In this document: positions 45,345 through 53,799 of the stretch, one piece after another
Position numbering within the stretch: position 1 is the stretch's first letter
Layout of the letters: the number at the start of each line of letters is the position of its first letter
NCBI GenBank assembly: GCA_023392075.1
Contig: JAEVZU010000180.1
Span: 14,611-78,610, forward strand
DNA: 64,000 nt
Direction: 5' to 3'
From: Bacillota bacterium
GTDB lineage: Bacteria; Bacillota; Clostridia; Acetivibrionales; DSM-1351
Made by a program: the position numbers and the translations under genes
The notes under the pieces: generated by a model
The model's database searches: none
What the model was told of the DNA's origin: nothing
Seen by the model: only the letters and a program-made list of their open reading frames with translations

Positions 45345-46145
45345 ATGAACATATCTATTGCTACTGCAACATTTTATAACACACCTTTTACAGAAGCACT
45401 GGAGTTGATAAGGCTGGCAGGTTTTGAAAGCATTGAGCTGGATACCTACTGGACAGGCGGTGACAACTGGGAAGTAACACAGCATCTCAGAGATATCCGG
45501 CCCAAAGAAGTATTAAAAATAGTAAAGGAAAGCGGACTCAAGATAAATTCACTCCATGATATGGGAGGCGTAATATTCAAGGATACCGATACCCTGATCA
45601 GCGCCGGTACCTATGAATACCTGGAATATGGGGAGCAGGACATTCCCTGTCTGGTCTTTCATGCACCTCATAAAAAAACCGGGGATAAAGGCTGGTGGTC
45701 CGGATATTGCAAAAAAGCCGCCGGGGATTTGAAAGCACTTAAGGACAAATATCTGGTTTGTATTGAAAATATACAAAACTTTCCGGGATATCAGACCTCT
45801 TTGATCGACCCTGATGAAATGCTTGCCTTTGTCAGGGAAAATGGATTGTACATAAATATGGATACTACTCATTATGCACAGTGCGGTATTGATATAGTCT
45901 CCACGGCAAGGGCTGCTGCAGATTACGTCAGGGGAGTGCATTTCAGTGATTACAAGGATGGCAAAAGGCATTTGTTTCCCGGTGAAGGAGTATTGGATCT
46001 TAAAGGGTTTATCAAGTCCCTGAAACTTGACAAGCTGCATGCAATGACTCTTGAGTGCAATATCCCATATGAAAAAGGCAGGCCTGAGGTGTCTGTCGAA
46101 GGGATGAAGCGGGCCGGGAGCTATGTTCAGAGCCTTATACTGTGA
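45345..46145 (+). CDS. Sugar-phosphate isomerase/epimerase-like TIM-barrel protein
   Basis: This 266-residue AP-endonuclease-2/xylose-isomerase-like barrel belongs to the IolE/YcjR-type superfamily. Candidate metal ligands are the glutamate of CIENIQNF, D/H in MDTTHYAQCG, H in GVHFSDYK and E in MTLECNIPY, placed in the usual order. It has no signal peptide. The substrate is unknown; inosose, keto-sugars and ulosonic acids are handled by relatives. It lies alone, 107 bp after the exporter and 37 bp before the DUF218 gene, with which it may share a transcript. Confidence 0.8.
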   Translation: MNISIATATFYNTPFTEALELIRLAGFESIELDTYWTGGDNWEVTQHLRDIRPKEVLKIVKESGLKINSLHDMGGVIFKDTDTLISAGTYEYLEYGEQDIPCLVFHAPHKKTGDKGWWSGYCKKAAGDLKALKDKYLVCIENIQNFPGYQTSLIDPDEMLAFVRENGLYINMDTTHYAQCGIDIVSTARAAADYVRGVHFSDYKDGKRHLFPGEGVLDLKGFIKSLKLDKLHAMTLECNIPYEKGRPEVSVEGMKRAGSYVQSLIL

Positions 46146-46182
46146 GGGGGTGTGGACATAATAGAGATGAAAGGAATATATA

Positions 46183-47004
46183 ATGAAGGACTATGCAATG
46201 AAGGACTATACCGAGTTTGATGCGGCAGCAGATTTGAACAGCATAACAGGATTTTTATCCAGACGGGATATTAGCGAACTTACCAGTCGGGCATTGTATA
46301 CCGGTTTTGGAATTTTACAGGCCGATCTGCTCATCATACTGGGCAGCAGTATTCCCTATCTGGCGGAACTTGGTGCAAGTGCATTTCTTGACGGGGTCGC
46401 TAGAGACTTGATGATAGTCGGAGGAATAGGCCATTCTACAAAATATCTGGCGGAAAATATACTCAATAATCCGGAATATGGGGGGATAGCTGTTGACAAC
46501 AGGCCTGAAGCGGATATCTTGAAAGAGGTGGTCTCAAAGAAGGCAGGTTTGAATGTTGACAGTATTATTATTGAAAACCGGTCAACCAACTGCGGAGAGA
46601 ATGCTGTTCAGGCACTTAAGGTCTTGAAGGAACAGGCGAAGATTCCATCCTCAGTAATAATCATTCAGGATCCGACAATGCAGTTAAGGACCTGTGCAGC
46701 ATTTCTCAAGGCCTGGTCCGGTGAGAAAACAGGGATTATTAGTTACAGTCCATTTATTCCCCATATTAAAGCTGAAGCAGGAGGCTTAAAGCTAATAAAC
46801 AATATTTATGGCTTATGGTCATTTGACAGATTTATAGATCTTGTTATGGGCGAAATTCCGAGGCTGAGAGATGATGAAGAGGGTTACGGGCCGAAGGGTA
46901 AGAATTTTATAGCTCATGTAGATATTCCTGATAATGTACTTGAAGCATATGGCAGGCTGCAGACAAAATTTAGCGGATATAAACATATCATGCTTAGAAA
47001 ATAA
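46183..47004 (+). CDS. DUF218 (YdcF/SanA-like) protein
   Basis: This 273-residue protein resembles cytoplasmic YdcF of enterobacteria. It has DLLIILGSSIPYLAE near residue 48, then VGGIGHSTKYLAENI and IIENRSTNCGENAVQA with the family's ENxSxNTxEN-like motif, and later IIIQDPTMQLRTCAAFL. Family members bind nucleotide-like ligands, with no settled reaction. It has no transmembrane helix, unlike SanA/ElyC. The start is doubled: ATGAAGGACTATGCA is followed by another ATGAAGGACTAT, so 46198 is an alternative start after a small duplication. Confidence 0.8.
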   Translation: MKDYAMKDYTEFDAAADLNSITGFLSRRDISELTSRALYTGFGILQADLLIILGSSIPYLAELGASAFLDGVARDLMIVGGIGHSTKYLAENILNNPEYGGIAVDNRPEADILKEVVSKKAGLNVDSIIIENRSTNCGENAVQALKVLKEQAKIPSSVIIIQDPTMQLRTCAAFLKAWSGEKTGIISYSPFIPHIKAEAGGLKLINNIYGLWSFDRFIDLVMGEIPRLRDDEEGYGPKGKNFIAHVDIPDNVLEAYGRLQTKFSGYKHIMLRK

Positions 47005-47117
47005 CAATATGCAGTATTAGCAGCTAAAAATGCAATATATGGCAGGTAATTCGTTGATTTTAATTATAGATTTCGGTCAAGGGTATTGACCATGCACATA
47101 TGGACGCGGAGGGTTAA

Positions 47118-47522
47118 ATGAAAAAAGTAATTGCGGTATTTGTTATTGTGGGGGTTATCCTTGCGGGGTATTTCGGAACAAAGGGAATACAGTCATATCT
47201 GGACCTGAGGAAGTATCAGAAGCAAATAGAAGATATTAAAATCGAGAATGTGGATTTGAACAGTATTCCCGACGGAACCTATGTGGGAAACGCGGAGGTG
47301 CTTTGGATAGCTGCAGAAGTAAAGGTAAATGTTAAAGACCACAAAATAGCAAATATTGATCTGATAAGGCATAAAAATGAGCGTGGGGGAAAGGCTGAGG
47401 TAATACCGCAGAGAGTTGTGGATACCCAATCGCTGCAGGTAGAGGCTGTATCCGGTGCTACCAACAGCAGCAAAGTTATTCTGAAGGCTATACAAAATGC
47501 CCTGGAAAATGGAGTAAAATAA
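47118..47522 (+). CDS. Membrane-anchored FMN-binding domain protein
   Basis: This 134-residue protein has an N-terminal membrane anchor (about 3-22) and one FMN_bind domain. SGATNSS contains T115, the position at which ApbE attaches FMN through a phosphodiester bond in this family (NqrC, RnfG, PplA). A role in extracytoplasmic electron transfer is likely. The last codons (GTA AAA TAA) lie inside the terminal inverted repeat of the adjacent foldback element, so the stop codon may have been supplied by the insertion. GGAGGG precedes the ATG. Confidence 0.85.
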   Translation: MKKVIAVFVIVGVILAGYFGTKGIQSYLDLRKYQKQIEDIKIENVDLNSIPDGTYVGNAEVLWIAAEVKVNVKDHKIANIDLIRHKNERGGKAEVIPQRVVDTQSLQVEAVSGATNSSKVILKAIQNALENGVK

Positions 47523-47855
47523 GATGTCGCAAAAACAATTGAAATACATGTAAAAAATATTTTAATAGTGCCCCGTACAAACGTCAATAAATGGATTGCT
47601 CACAAAGTACATACTTGAAATTTGTACGGCTCATCACAAGAGTTTTCGCTGCCGCAGAACACTCGACATCCTGTCTCGGGTTGCTGCTCAAATCGTCTTC
47701 CTGCCGATTTGCCAGCTAAAACTCTTGTGTTTCACCTACAATTTCAGGCATGTACTTTTAATGTAGCTTCCCATTTATTGAAGTTGTACTCGCACACTAT
47801 AATCAATAGTAATTCATGTATCACAATTGTCTCATTTTCCGACAGCTATTTTTAC
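47515..47855. mobile_element. MITE-like foldback element, family 2, long copy (about 340 bp)
   Basis: The two halves are imperfect inverted copies over arms of about 125-150 bp. GATGTCGCAAAA at the left and the reverse complement of 47829-47846 at the right are the ends. Inside pair ACAATTG..ATACATG, ATAGTG..GTACAA, CAATAAATGG, AGTACAT..TGAAATT and ACAAGAGTTTT.GCTG. A CAAATCG/CGATTTG hairpin sits at the centre (47689-47712). It exactly fills the gap between the FMN-binding gene and aspS, and both stop codons fall at its edges. No transposase is encoded. Confidence 0.8.
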
Positions 47856-47856
47856 A

Positions 47857-49605
47857 TTATCTGATTTTAATGTGAACCTCACGGAGCTGGGCTTCGGTTA
47901 CTTCGGTAGGAGCACCGCACATGAGATCCTGAGCATTGCCGTTCATAGGGAAGGGGATGATTTCACGGATGTTTTCCTCATTCCTCAACAGCATGATCAT
48001 ACGGTCAACACCGGGGGCCATACCTGCATGAGGTGGTGCTCCAAACTGGAATGCCTGATACAAGGCACCAAATTTCTGCTGGAGATCTTCTTCGGTGTAG
48101 CCGGCTATCTCAAAGGCCTTGACCATTATGTCGAGACTATGGTTTCTAACAGCACCCGAAGAGAGCTCAATACCGTTACATACTATATCATACTGGTATG
48201 CAAGGATTTCCAAAGGATCCTTTGTATTGAGCGCTTCCAACCCACCTTGCGGCATGGAGAAGGGGTTGTGGGTAAAGTTGATCTTCTTTTCCGCATTATC
48301 ATATTCAAACATGGGGAAATCATTTACAAAACAGAAACGGTAAGCGTTCTTTTCACATATGTCGAGGCGGGTGCCAAGTTCTGTGCGGATCTGTCCGGCA
48401 AACAGGGCTGCGCGCTCTTCCTTGTCGGCTATAAAGAAAATTGTATCGCCAGGTTCAAGGCCTGCAATTTCTGCTATCTCTCTTTTCATTTCATCGGGTA
48501 TAAACTTGTCTATAGGTCCCTTGTAAGTCATATCACCACTTACCTCAAGGTAGCCAAGACCGCCCATGCCTATTGAGGTTGCAAACTGCAGCAGCTTTTC
48601 ATGGAAGCCCTTGGACATTTCGGCATGAACTCTTACTGCGCGGACAGTCTTGTTGTGAAAGGGCTTGAAGGTACATCTCTGGAAGAAATCCGACAGGTCT
48701 ATTATTCTTAACGGGTTGCGCAGGTCCGGCTTATCGGTGCCGAACTCAAGCATTGCCTGCTTATAGCTGATTACGGGATATGGAGCTTCGGTTACAAAGA
48801 AATCTTCGGGGGCAAATTTCTTAAATGCAGCTGTAAGAACTTCTTCACCTGCGTGGAATACATCTTCCTGGGTAGCAAAGCTCATCTCGAAATCCAACTG
48901 ATAAAACTCTCCGGGAGATCGGTCGGCACGGGCATCCTCATCACGGAAGCAGGGTGCTATCTGAAAATACCTGTCAAAGCCGGATACCATAAGGAGCTGC
49001 TTATACTGCTGGGGAGCCTGCGGCAGTGCATAGAACTTTCCTTTATATTTACGGGAAGGTACGATATAATCTCTTGCACCTTCAGGTGACGATGCACATA
49101 AGATGGGGGTCTGAATTTCCAGGAAGCCCATGTCGGTCATTTTCTGCCGGAGGAAACTGATAACCTCCGAGCGGAAAATAATATTATCTTTAACCTTCTT
49201 GTTGCGTAAGTCAAGATAACGGTACTTAAGGCGCAGATCTTCACGTGTTTCCTTTGAAGTCACAACTTCGAAGGGAAGCTGTTTGTATACCTTTCCCAAG
49301 ACATCGACAGAATGGGCTTCCAGCTCGATGGTTCCCGTAGGAATCTTTGGATTGTATGTCTCTTCGTCACGGCATTCGATCACACCTTCGATTGAAATAC
49401 AATCCTCCTTGTTGATGCCTTCCAGAAGATTTGTGTCGCGCATTACAACCTGCATGACGCCATACATATCCCTGAGATCTATAAAAGATACACCGCCGTG
49501 GTCACGTATATTTTCAACCCAACCTGCAATCTTCAGTGTTTTGCCAACATCACCTTCACTGATGTTGTTTAAAGTCCTGTTCCGGTAAATATTTGATGTG
49601 TTCAT
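47857..49605 (-). CDS. aspS: Aspartyl-tRNA synthetase
   Basis: This 582-residue bacterial-type class II synthetase has an N-terminal OB-fold anticodon domain (KIAGWVENIRDHGGVSFIDLRD). Motif 2 is FRDEDARADRSPGEFYQLDFEMSF, split here by its loop. It also has the bacterial GAD insertion and a C-terminal motif 3 (GAPPHAGMAPGVDRMIMLL). AAAGGAGA precedes the ATG. Its expression is controlled by a T-box leader upstream. Whether it also charges tRNA-Asn (non-discriminating) cannot be told by eye, and matters for reading the T-box specifier. Confidence 0.96.
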   Translation of the reverse strand: MNTSNIYRNRTLNNISEGDVGKTLKIAGWVENIRDHGGVSFIDLRDMYGVMQVVMRDTNLLEGINKEDCISIEGVIECRDEETYNPKIPTGTIELEAHSVDVLGKVYKQLPFEVVTSKETREDLRLKYRYLDLRNKKVKDNIIFRSEVISFLRQKMTDMGFLEIQTPILCASSPEGARDYIVPSRKYKGKFYALPQAPQQYKQLLMVSGFDRYFQIAPCFRDEDARADRSPGEFYQLDFEMSFATQEDVFHAGEEVLTAAFKKFAPEDFFVTEAPYPVISYKQAMLEFGTDKPDLRNPLRIIDLSDFFQRCTFKPFHNKTVRAVRVHAEMSKGFHEKLLQFATSIGMGGLGYLEVSGDMTYKGPIDKFIPDEMKREIAEIAGLEPGDTIFFIADKEERAALFAGQIRTELGTRLDICEKNAYRFCFVNDFPMFEYDNAEKKINFTHNPFSMPQGGLEALNTKDPLEILAYQYDIVCNGIELSSGAVRNHSLDIMVKAFEIAGYTEEDLQQKFGALYQAFQFGAPPHAGMAPGVDRMIMLLRNEENIREIIPFPMNGNAQDLMCGAPTEVTEAQLREVHIKIR

Positions 49606-49633
49606 AAGTTATCTCCTTTATTGATATTTGAGC

Positions 49634-49950
49634 ATAAAAAAAGCTCATCCAAAACTAAAAAGTCCAGGACGAACATATAATGTCCGCGGTACCACCTGAA
49701 TTACTGACTAACAGTCACTCAACGGTTCAAAAACCATGCTGTTTAACGCACTAGCATACGTCGCACCTACTGGTCAGGGCTGGTATATACATTTTTGCCA
49801 GAATTCAATAAATGTATAACTAAACCTGAGGTTCAGATTGCGGCTGATAAAGTGTTATTCACGCAATTTCACTTTATGGAGTTCTCACCGGCCTCCACTC
49901 ACTGGAAACGATAAATTACGCTACTTCTCTTCGTCGCTGCCTTTTCTGAA
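49634..49950 (-). promoter_or_regulatory. T-box riboswitch of aspS
   Basis: On the minus strand, GCGACGAAGAGAAGTAGCG (49940-49919 region) is the Stem I AG-bulge/S-turn side. GGCCGGTGAGAACTCC follows as the distal loop region. The T-box AGGTGGTACCGCGG (49697-49684) forms the antiterminator. The terminator is GTTCGTCC/GGATGAGC plus seven T (49672-49634). Uncharged tRNA should pair and permit aspS transcription. The best specifier candidate is AAC at 49856-49854 in GAATAACACTTTA, an Asn rather than Asp codon; this assignment is tentative. Confidence 0.88.
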
Positions 49951-50091
49951 AACAATTGATTCTCACGAAATCATGCAGTCATCTTCTTTATGCCAGGTGT
50001 TCATTGGAAAAGTCATCCTCACTGTTTGAACACCTTGGAACAGGTAACTGTCCCCCAATATCACATCCTCTCGATTCTTTAAAAACAGTTC

Positions 50092-50143
50092 AAAAAAAGA
50101 GCCACATATGTAAATATTATTTACCAATGTGGCTCTTATCTGT
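50092..50143 (-). terminator. Upstream terminator/attenuator in the aspS leader
   Basis: On the minus strand, AGAGCCACATtggTAAAT pairs with ATTTAcatATGTGGCTCT, followed by seven T. It lies between the promoter at 50287-50316 and the T-box, so aspS transcripts from that promoter must read through it. Confidence 0.85.
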
Positions 50144-50170
50144 CAGTCTCCACACAGGCACAACACGTTA

Positions 50171-50213
50171 AGCGCTTGCACCTGTGATTAATTTTTTCAC
50201 AAATACAAGCGCT
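50171..50213 (-). promoter_or_regulatory. Leader hairpin overlapping a leader-peptide stop
   Basis: AGCGCTTG (50213-50206 on the minus strand) pairs with CAAGCGCT (50178-50171), extended by TGTGA/TCACA. The 5' arm contains the stop codon of the 15-codon ORF at 50259-50212, so a ribosome stalled or terminating there would open the hairpin. Confidence 0.5.
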
Positions 50214-50259
50214 AAATATTGTCCCCTCTATTCAGTTTTGTTAACTGAAATTTAGACAT
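50212..50259 (-). CDS. Candidate 15-residue leader peptide of aspS
   Basis: ATG at 50259-50257 is preceded by AGGAAGG at normal distance and opens MSKFQLTKLNRGDNI before TAG at 50214-50212. The ORF lies just downstream of the aspS promoter and runs into a hairpin that precedes a rho-independent terminator. This is the layout of translation-coupled attenuators. The peptide has no run of one amino acid, so the sensed signal is not obvious; a ribosome-targeting antibiotic or global translation rate are possibilities. Confidence 0.4.
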   Translation of the reverse strand: MSKFQLTKLNRGDNI

Positions 50260-50286
50260 ATTAGCCTTCCTGCTTTCTTTTTTTAA

Positions 50287-50316
50287 ATTTTAGCATACTA
50301 AAGTACCAAAAGTCAA
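50287..50316 (-). promoter_or_regulatory. Sigma-A promoter of aspS
   Basis: On the minus strand, TTGACT (50316-50311), 18 bp, TAAAAT (50292-50287). The repeat element at 50320-50499 begins 3 bp upstream of the -35. Confidence 0.6.
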
Positions 50317-50319
50317 CTG

Positions 50320-50499
50320 GTGGTCTGTAACATCTAAACCGTATATTGCACGGTGAGGAAAATTCTCTCAGGACTAGGCGAAAGAGGGCGGAATAATTGC
50401 TTTATTCCAACCAAGTACTGCGTAGCAGTACTTTTCGACAACGCAGTTCTGAGGAAATTTAACCGCCGGCAATGTATGAATTTAGATGTTACAGACCGC
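50320..50499. mobile_element. MITE-like element, family 3, long copy (180 bp)
   Basis: GTGGTCTGTAACATCTAAA (50320-50338) and the reverse complement of 50481-50499 match at 18 of 19. The flanks are TG and TA, compatible with a decayed TA target duplication. Inside are a GAGGAAA...TTTCCTC-like pair and an AGTACTGC/GCAGTACT hairpin (50413-50432). A shorter relative lies at 62521-62634, lacking roughly 65-70 internal bp. There are no coding frames. It lies between pepF and the aspS promoter. Confidence 0.75.
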
Positions 50500-50510
50500 T
50501 AACATATATG

Positions 50511-52292
50511 TTACAGCTTATCCGCACTTAACTCCAGAAATTTTTCAATGTCCTGTTCGATTGTTTTTAAGGAATTTCTCCAGAAATCAATACTTCGAAC
50601 ATCAATATTCATCATTTTTGTTACATCTTCTATTTTGTTCTTGCCGGTGACGCTTAACAGAGCTTCGTAGTCCTTGACAAAAGCTTTTCCTCTTTTTTCA
50701 TATTCAGCATAAAGCCCTTTTGCAAAAAGCTGTCCAAAGGCATAGGGGAAATTGTAGAAGTTGGTGTTTGCTGTATAGTAGTGCGGTTTACAGGCCCACA
50801 TATATTTGTGCATATATTCGGGATCCAAACCGTCGCCATAAGCTTCCTTTTGAGCCCACAACATTATTTCATTCAATTCTTCGGTGCTTAACGAACCGTC
50901 TTTTCTTTTTCTGAACAGCTCACTTTCAAAAAGGAAACGGCTGTAGATATCAACGATTACCTGTGTGGTGTCACTTAACTCCATTTCCAGAATTGCGAAA
51001 GCTTCCTCTTTTGAGGCTGTTTTTATAGCCGCCTTTTTAACTATGGTCTCACAGAAGGTTGAGGCGGTCTCGGCCAAAGGCATAGGATAATCGCTGTTAA
51101 GAATGCTTTCATTCTTTGTACATTCATCATGAAAAGCGTGTCCCAATTCGTGTACCATAGTTATAATATCGCTGAAGGTTCCGCCGAAGTTCAGCATAAC
51201 TCTGCTCTGACCGATAACGTGCAGGTCCTGGCAGAATGCACCCCCGATTTTCCCATCCCTGGGATAAACGTCAATCCAGTTGGATTCTATGGCCTTTTTT
51301 GCAAAATCCGCAAGCCGGTCACTGAAGGTTCTGTAATTATCTTCTACTATTTTTACAGCCTTTTCGTATGTATATTTTTTTTCCAAATCTCCCATGGGTG
51401 CAAACAGGTCGAAGAAAGGAAGTCCATTTTTACTTCCCAATAATTGTCCTTTAGTACGAAGGTATTTTCTGAAGGAGGGAAGACTTTCCTTCATTGCAGC
51501 CAGCATGGCATCCAGAGTCTGCGCTTCCATTCTGGAGTTGAACAGAGTTTCTTCCAGAGGAGAGCCAAAGCCTCTCATTTCAGTAACAGTTATAACCTCA
51601 CCTTTGATACCGTTCAGACATGCAGCCAGAGAATCATCAATTTTCTTATATGATGCCAGTTCAGCTTCATAAGCTTTTTTTCTCAGCTCCCTGCTGCTTT
51701 CGTAAGCCATATTTCTTATAATGGATAGGGGCAGCTGCTTTTTCTCTCCGTCCAATTCTATATCAACTTTTAAGGTTGAGGTCAGAAGATCCTTAAGCTT
51801 TAGCCAGGCGCTTGAACCGGTATTTTTCATTCTGGCTATGATGGCTTCCTGCCTGCCTTCGAGAATATGTGAACTCTTTTCAATTATTTCCTTTAAGTAA
51901 AATTCATGCTCCTTCAATAAATCGGAAGCTTGTATAACACTATCAATATTTGCGGCCGCACCTATCCATTTGTTGATTTTTGCATCTGCTTCGGCAACAG
52001 AGCTGAGCTTTACCTCAAGGATTTCCATATTTTTTGTGGCTTTCTCATTTTTGGTATCAACAGTATAGGATAGCTCTGAATAGCTGTACAACCTGCTGGC
52101 TAATCCAGAGAGACCGGTTTTCAATTCTATAAACTGTTCGAGTATGGCTTGAATATCTGTACTGCTTCCGACGGTATTATCCACCCACTGGATATACTCT
52201 TTCAAGATATTGTCCAGAGAATTCAAATCCCTTTTGAAGTCCTCACCATCAAATGACGAATATAAGTCTTTCAAACTCCACAAATAATCCAT
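50511..52292 (-). CDS. pepF: M3-family oligoendopeptidase F
   Basis: This 593-residue M3 metallopeptidase has the zinc motif HELGH at roughly residue 380 (IITMVHELGHAFHDE) and a downstream glutamate ligand in the ETASTFCE segment. Family members cleave short peptides of about 6-17 residues in the cytoplasm. No signal peptide is present. The TTA-rich stop lies only 11 bp from the family 3 repeat. It is transcribed toward aspS, but that repeat, the aspS promoter and a terminator separate the two. GGAGGGAAG precedes the ATG. Confidence 0.93.
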   Translation of the reverse strand: MDYLWSLKDLYSSFDGEDFKRDLNSLDNILKEYIQWVDNTVGSSTDIQAILEQFIELKTGLSGLASRLYSYSELSYTVDTKNEKATKNMEILEVKLSSVAEADAKINKWIGAAANIDSVIQASDLLKEHEFYLKEIIEKSSHILEGRQEAIIARMKNTGSSAWLKLKDLLTSTLKVDIELDGEKKQLPLSIIRNMAYESSRELRKKAYEAELASYKKIDDSLAACLNGIKGEVITVTEMRGFGSPLEETLFNSRMEAQTLDAMLAAMKESLPSFRKYLRTKGQLLGSKNGLPFFDLFAPMGDLEKKYTYEKAVKIVEDNYRTFSDRLADFAKKAIESNWIDVYPRDGKIGGAFCQDLHVIGQSRVMLNFGGTFSDIITMVHELGHAFHDECTKNESILNSDYPMPLAETASTFCETIVKKAAIKTASKEEAFAILEMELSDTTQVIVDIYSRFLFESELFRKRKDGSLSTEELNEIMLWAQKEAYGDGLDPEYMHKYMWACKPHYYTANTNFYNFPYAFGQLFAKGLYAEYEKRGKAFVKDYEALLSVTGKNKIEDVTKMMNIDVRSIDFWRNSLKTIEQDIEKFLELSADKL

Positions 52293-52431
52293 GTTGCTTC
52301 CCTCCTAAATTTTGGTCATACTATGAGTATACAACAAATCGTGTGTTAATAATATCAAATAAATCATAGTCTGTAAGAAGATAAAATGATAGTAATAGTA
52401 TTGGTAAATTTAAAGTAACAGGAGGTTTATC

Positions 52432-53799
52432 ATGTCACAAACAGAAGATGTCGTTAACAGACAGCGTGAGTATTTTTATTCAGGAGAGACAGCGGAGATT
52501 TCATTCAGACTGAATGCTCTTAAAACCCTGGAAAGAACTATCAAAGCCTATGAACATAAAATATTTGAGGCTTTAAAGAAAGATCTGAATAAGTCACCCT
52601 TCGAAACTTATATGACCGAAATAGGAATTATACTTGATGAGATCAAATATATAAGTAAAAATTTAAAAAGCTGGTGTAGAAATAAACGGGTTAAAACTCC
52701 GTTATCACATTTCAAGGCTACGTCATACATTATTTCCGAGCCATATGGTGTAGTTCTTATCATGTCTCCCTGGAATTATCCCTTCCAGTTGACTATCGCT
52801 CCTTTGCTTGGAGCAATAGCAGGAGGGAATTGTGTTATTTTGAAGCCTTCCGAGTATTCGGTACATACCAGCCGCCTGTTAAGTAAAATTATCGGCGAGA
52901 GTTTTGATGAGCGGTATATTACAGTGCTTGAGGGAGGGAGCGAAGTCAACCGTCTGCTGCTTCAGGAGAACTTTGATTACATATTTTTTACCGGAAGTGC
53001 AAGTGTGGGAAGAATAGTCATGGAAGCTGCAGCCAGGCAGCTGATACCTGTAACACTGGAGCTGGGTGGTAAAAGTCCCTGTATAGTGGACCGGGACGTG
53101 AATATTGACATGGCTGCCAGGAGAATAATCTGGGGTAAATGCCTTAACAGCGGACAGACCTGTGTAGCGCCGGATTACATCTATGTAGACCGGGAGGTAA
53201 AAGATGCATTGATAGAAGCCATGAAAAAGTATATAACCAGGTTCTACGGTGAGGAACCCTGCAGTAATGCTGAATATCCCAGGATCATAAATGAAAGGCA
53301 TTTTAACAGGCTAAGAGCACTTATGAATAAAGGAACAATACTTGCGGGAGGTACGGTAAACACCGTTACCTTACAAATATCACCTACCATTATTGATAAT
53401 GTGACCTGGGAGGATCCAGTCATGCGTGATGAGATATTCGGTCCGGTGCTGCCCGTCCTTGAATATGACAGGATATCCGAAGTTACGTCCGAAATCAACA
53501 GGCACCCCAAGCCATTGGCGTTGTATCTTTTTACAAACAATAAGCGGGTAGAGGAAGTGGTGCTGGGAAAGGTTTCCTTCGGAGGAGGCTGTGTTAATGA
53601 TACCATCATACATCTTGCCTCCTCACACCTCCCGTTTGGAGGGGCAGGTGCCAGCGGAATCGGGGGTTATCACGGGAAATGGAGCTTTGATACCTTTACC
53701 CGACAAAAAAGCATATTAAAAAAATCCACAATGTTTGATATAAACCTCAGATATGCACCATATGGAAATAAATTAAAGCTGCTGAAAAAAATCATGTGA
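52432..53799 (+). CDS. Aldehyde dehydrogenase, class 3-like
   Basis: This 455-residue NAD(P)-dependent aldehyde dehydrogenase is of the short class 3/YwdH type. It has SPWNYPFQLTIAPL, the nucleotide-binding FTGSASVGRIV, catalytic Glu in LELGGKSP and catalytic Cys in NSGQTCVAPDY. Class 3 enzymes oxidise medium-chain and aromatic aldehydes; the substrate here is unknown. AGGAGG precedes the ATG. It is divergent from pepF and appears monocistronic. Confidence 0.93.
   Translation: MSQTEDVVNRQREYFYSGETAEISFRLNALKTLERTIKAYEHKIFEALKKDLNKSPFETYMTEIGIILDEIKYISKNLKSWCRNKRVKTPLSHFKATSYIISEPYGVVLIMSPWNYPFQLTIAPLLGAIAGGNCVILKPSEYSVHTSRLLSKIIGESFDERYITVLEGGSEVNRLLLQENFDYIFFTGSASVGRIVMEAAARQLIPVTLELGGKSPCIVDRDVNIDMAARRIIWGKCLNSGQTCVAPDYIYVDREVKDALIEAMKKYITRFYGEEPCSNAEYPRIINERHFNRLRALMNKGTILAGGTVNTVTLQISPTIIDNVTWEDPVMRDEIFGPVLPVLEYDRISEVTSEINRHPKPLALYLFTNNKRVEEVVLGKVSFGGGCVNDTIIHLASSHLPFGGAGASGIGGYHGKWSFDTFTRQKSILKKSTMFDINLRYAPYGNKLKLLKKIM

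Noticed and set aside
47827..48576. 249-codon plus-strand frame opposite aspS
   Set aside because: Starts inside the foldback repeat and runs antisense to the conserved aspS coding sequence.
50168..50184. CcpA (cre)-like sequence around AAGCGCTTGCA
   Set aside because: The first two consensus bases do not fit, and the sequence is one arm of a leader hairpin, which explains its symmetry.
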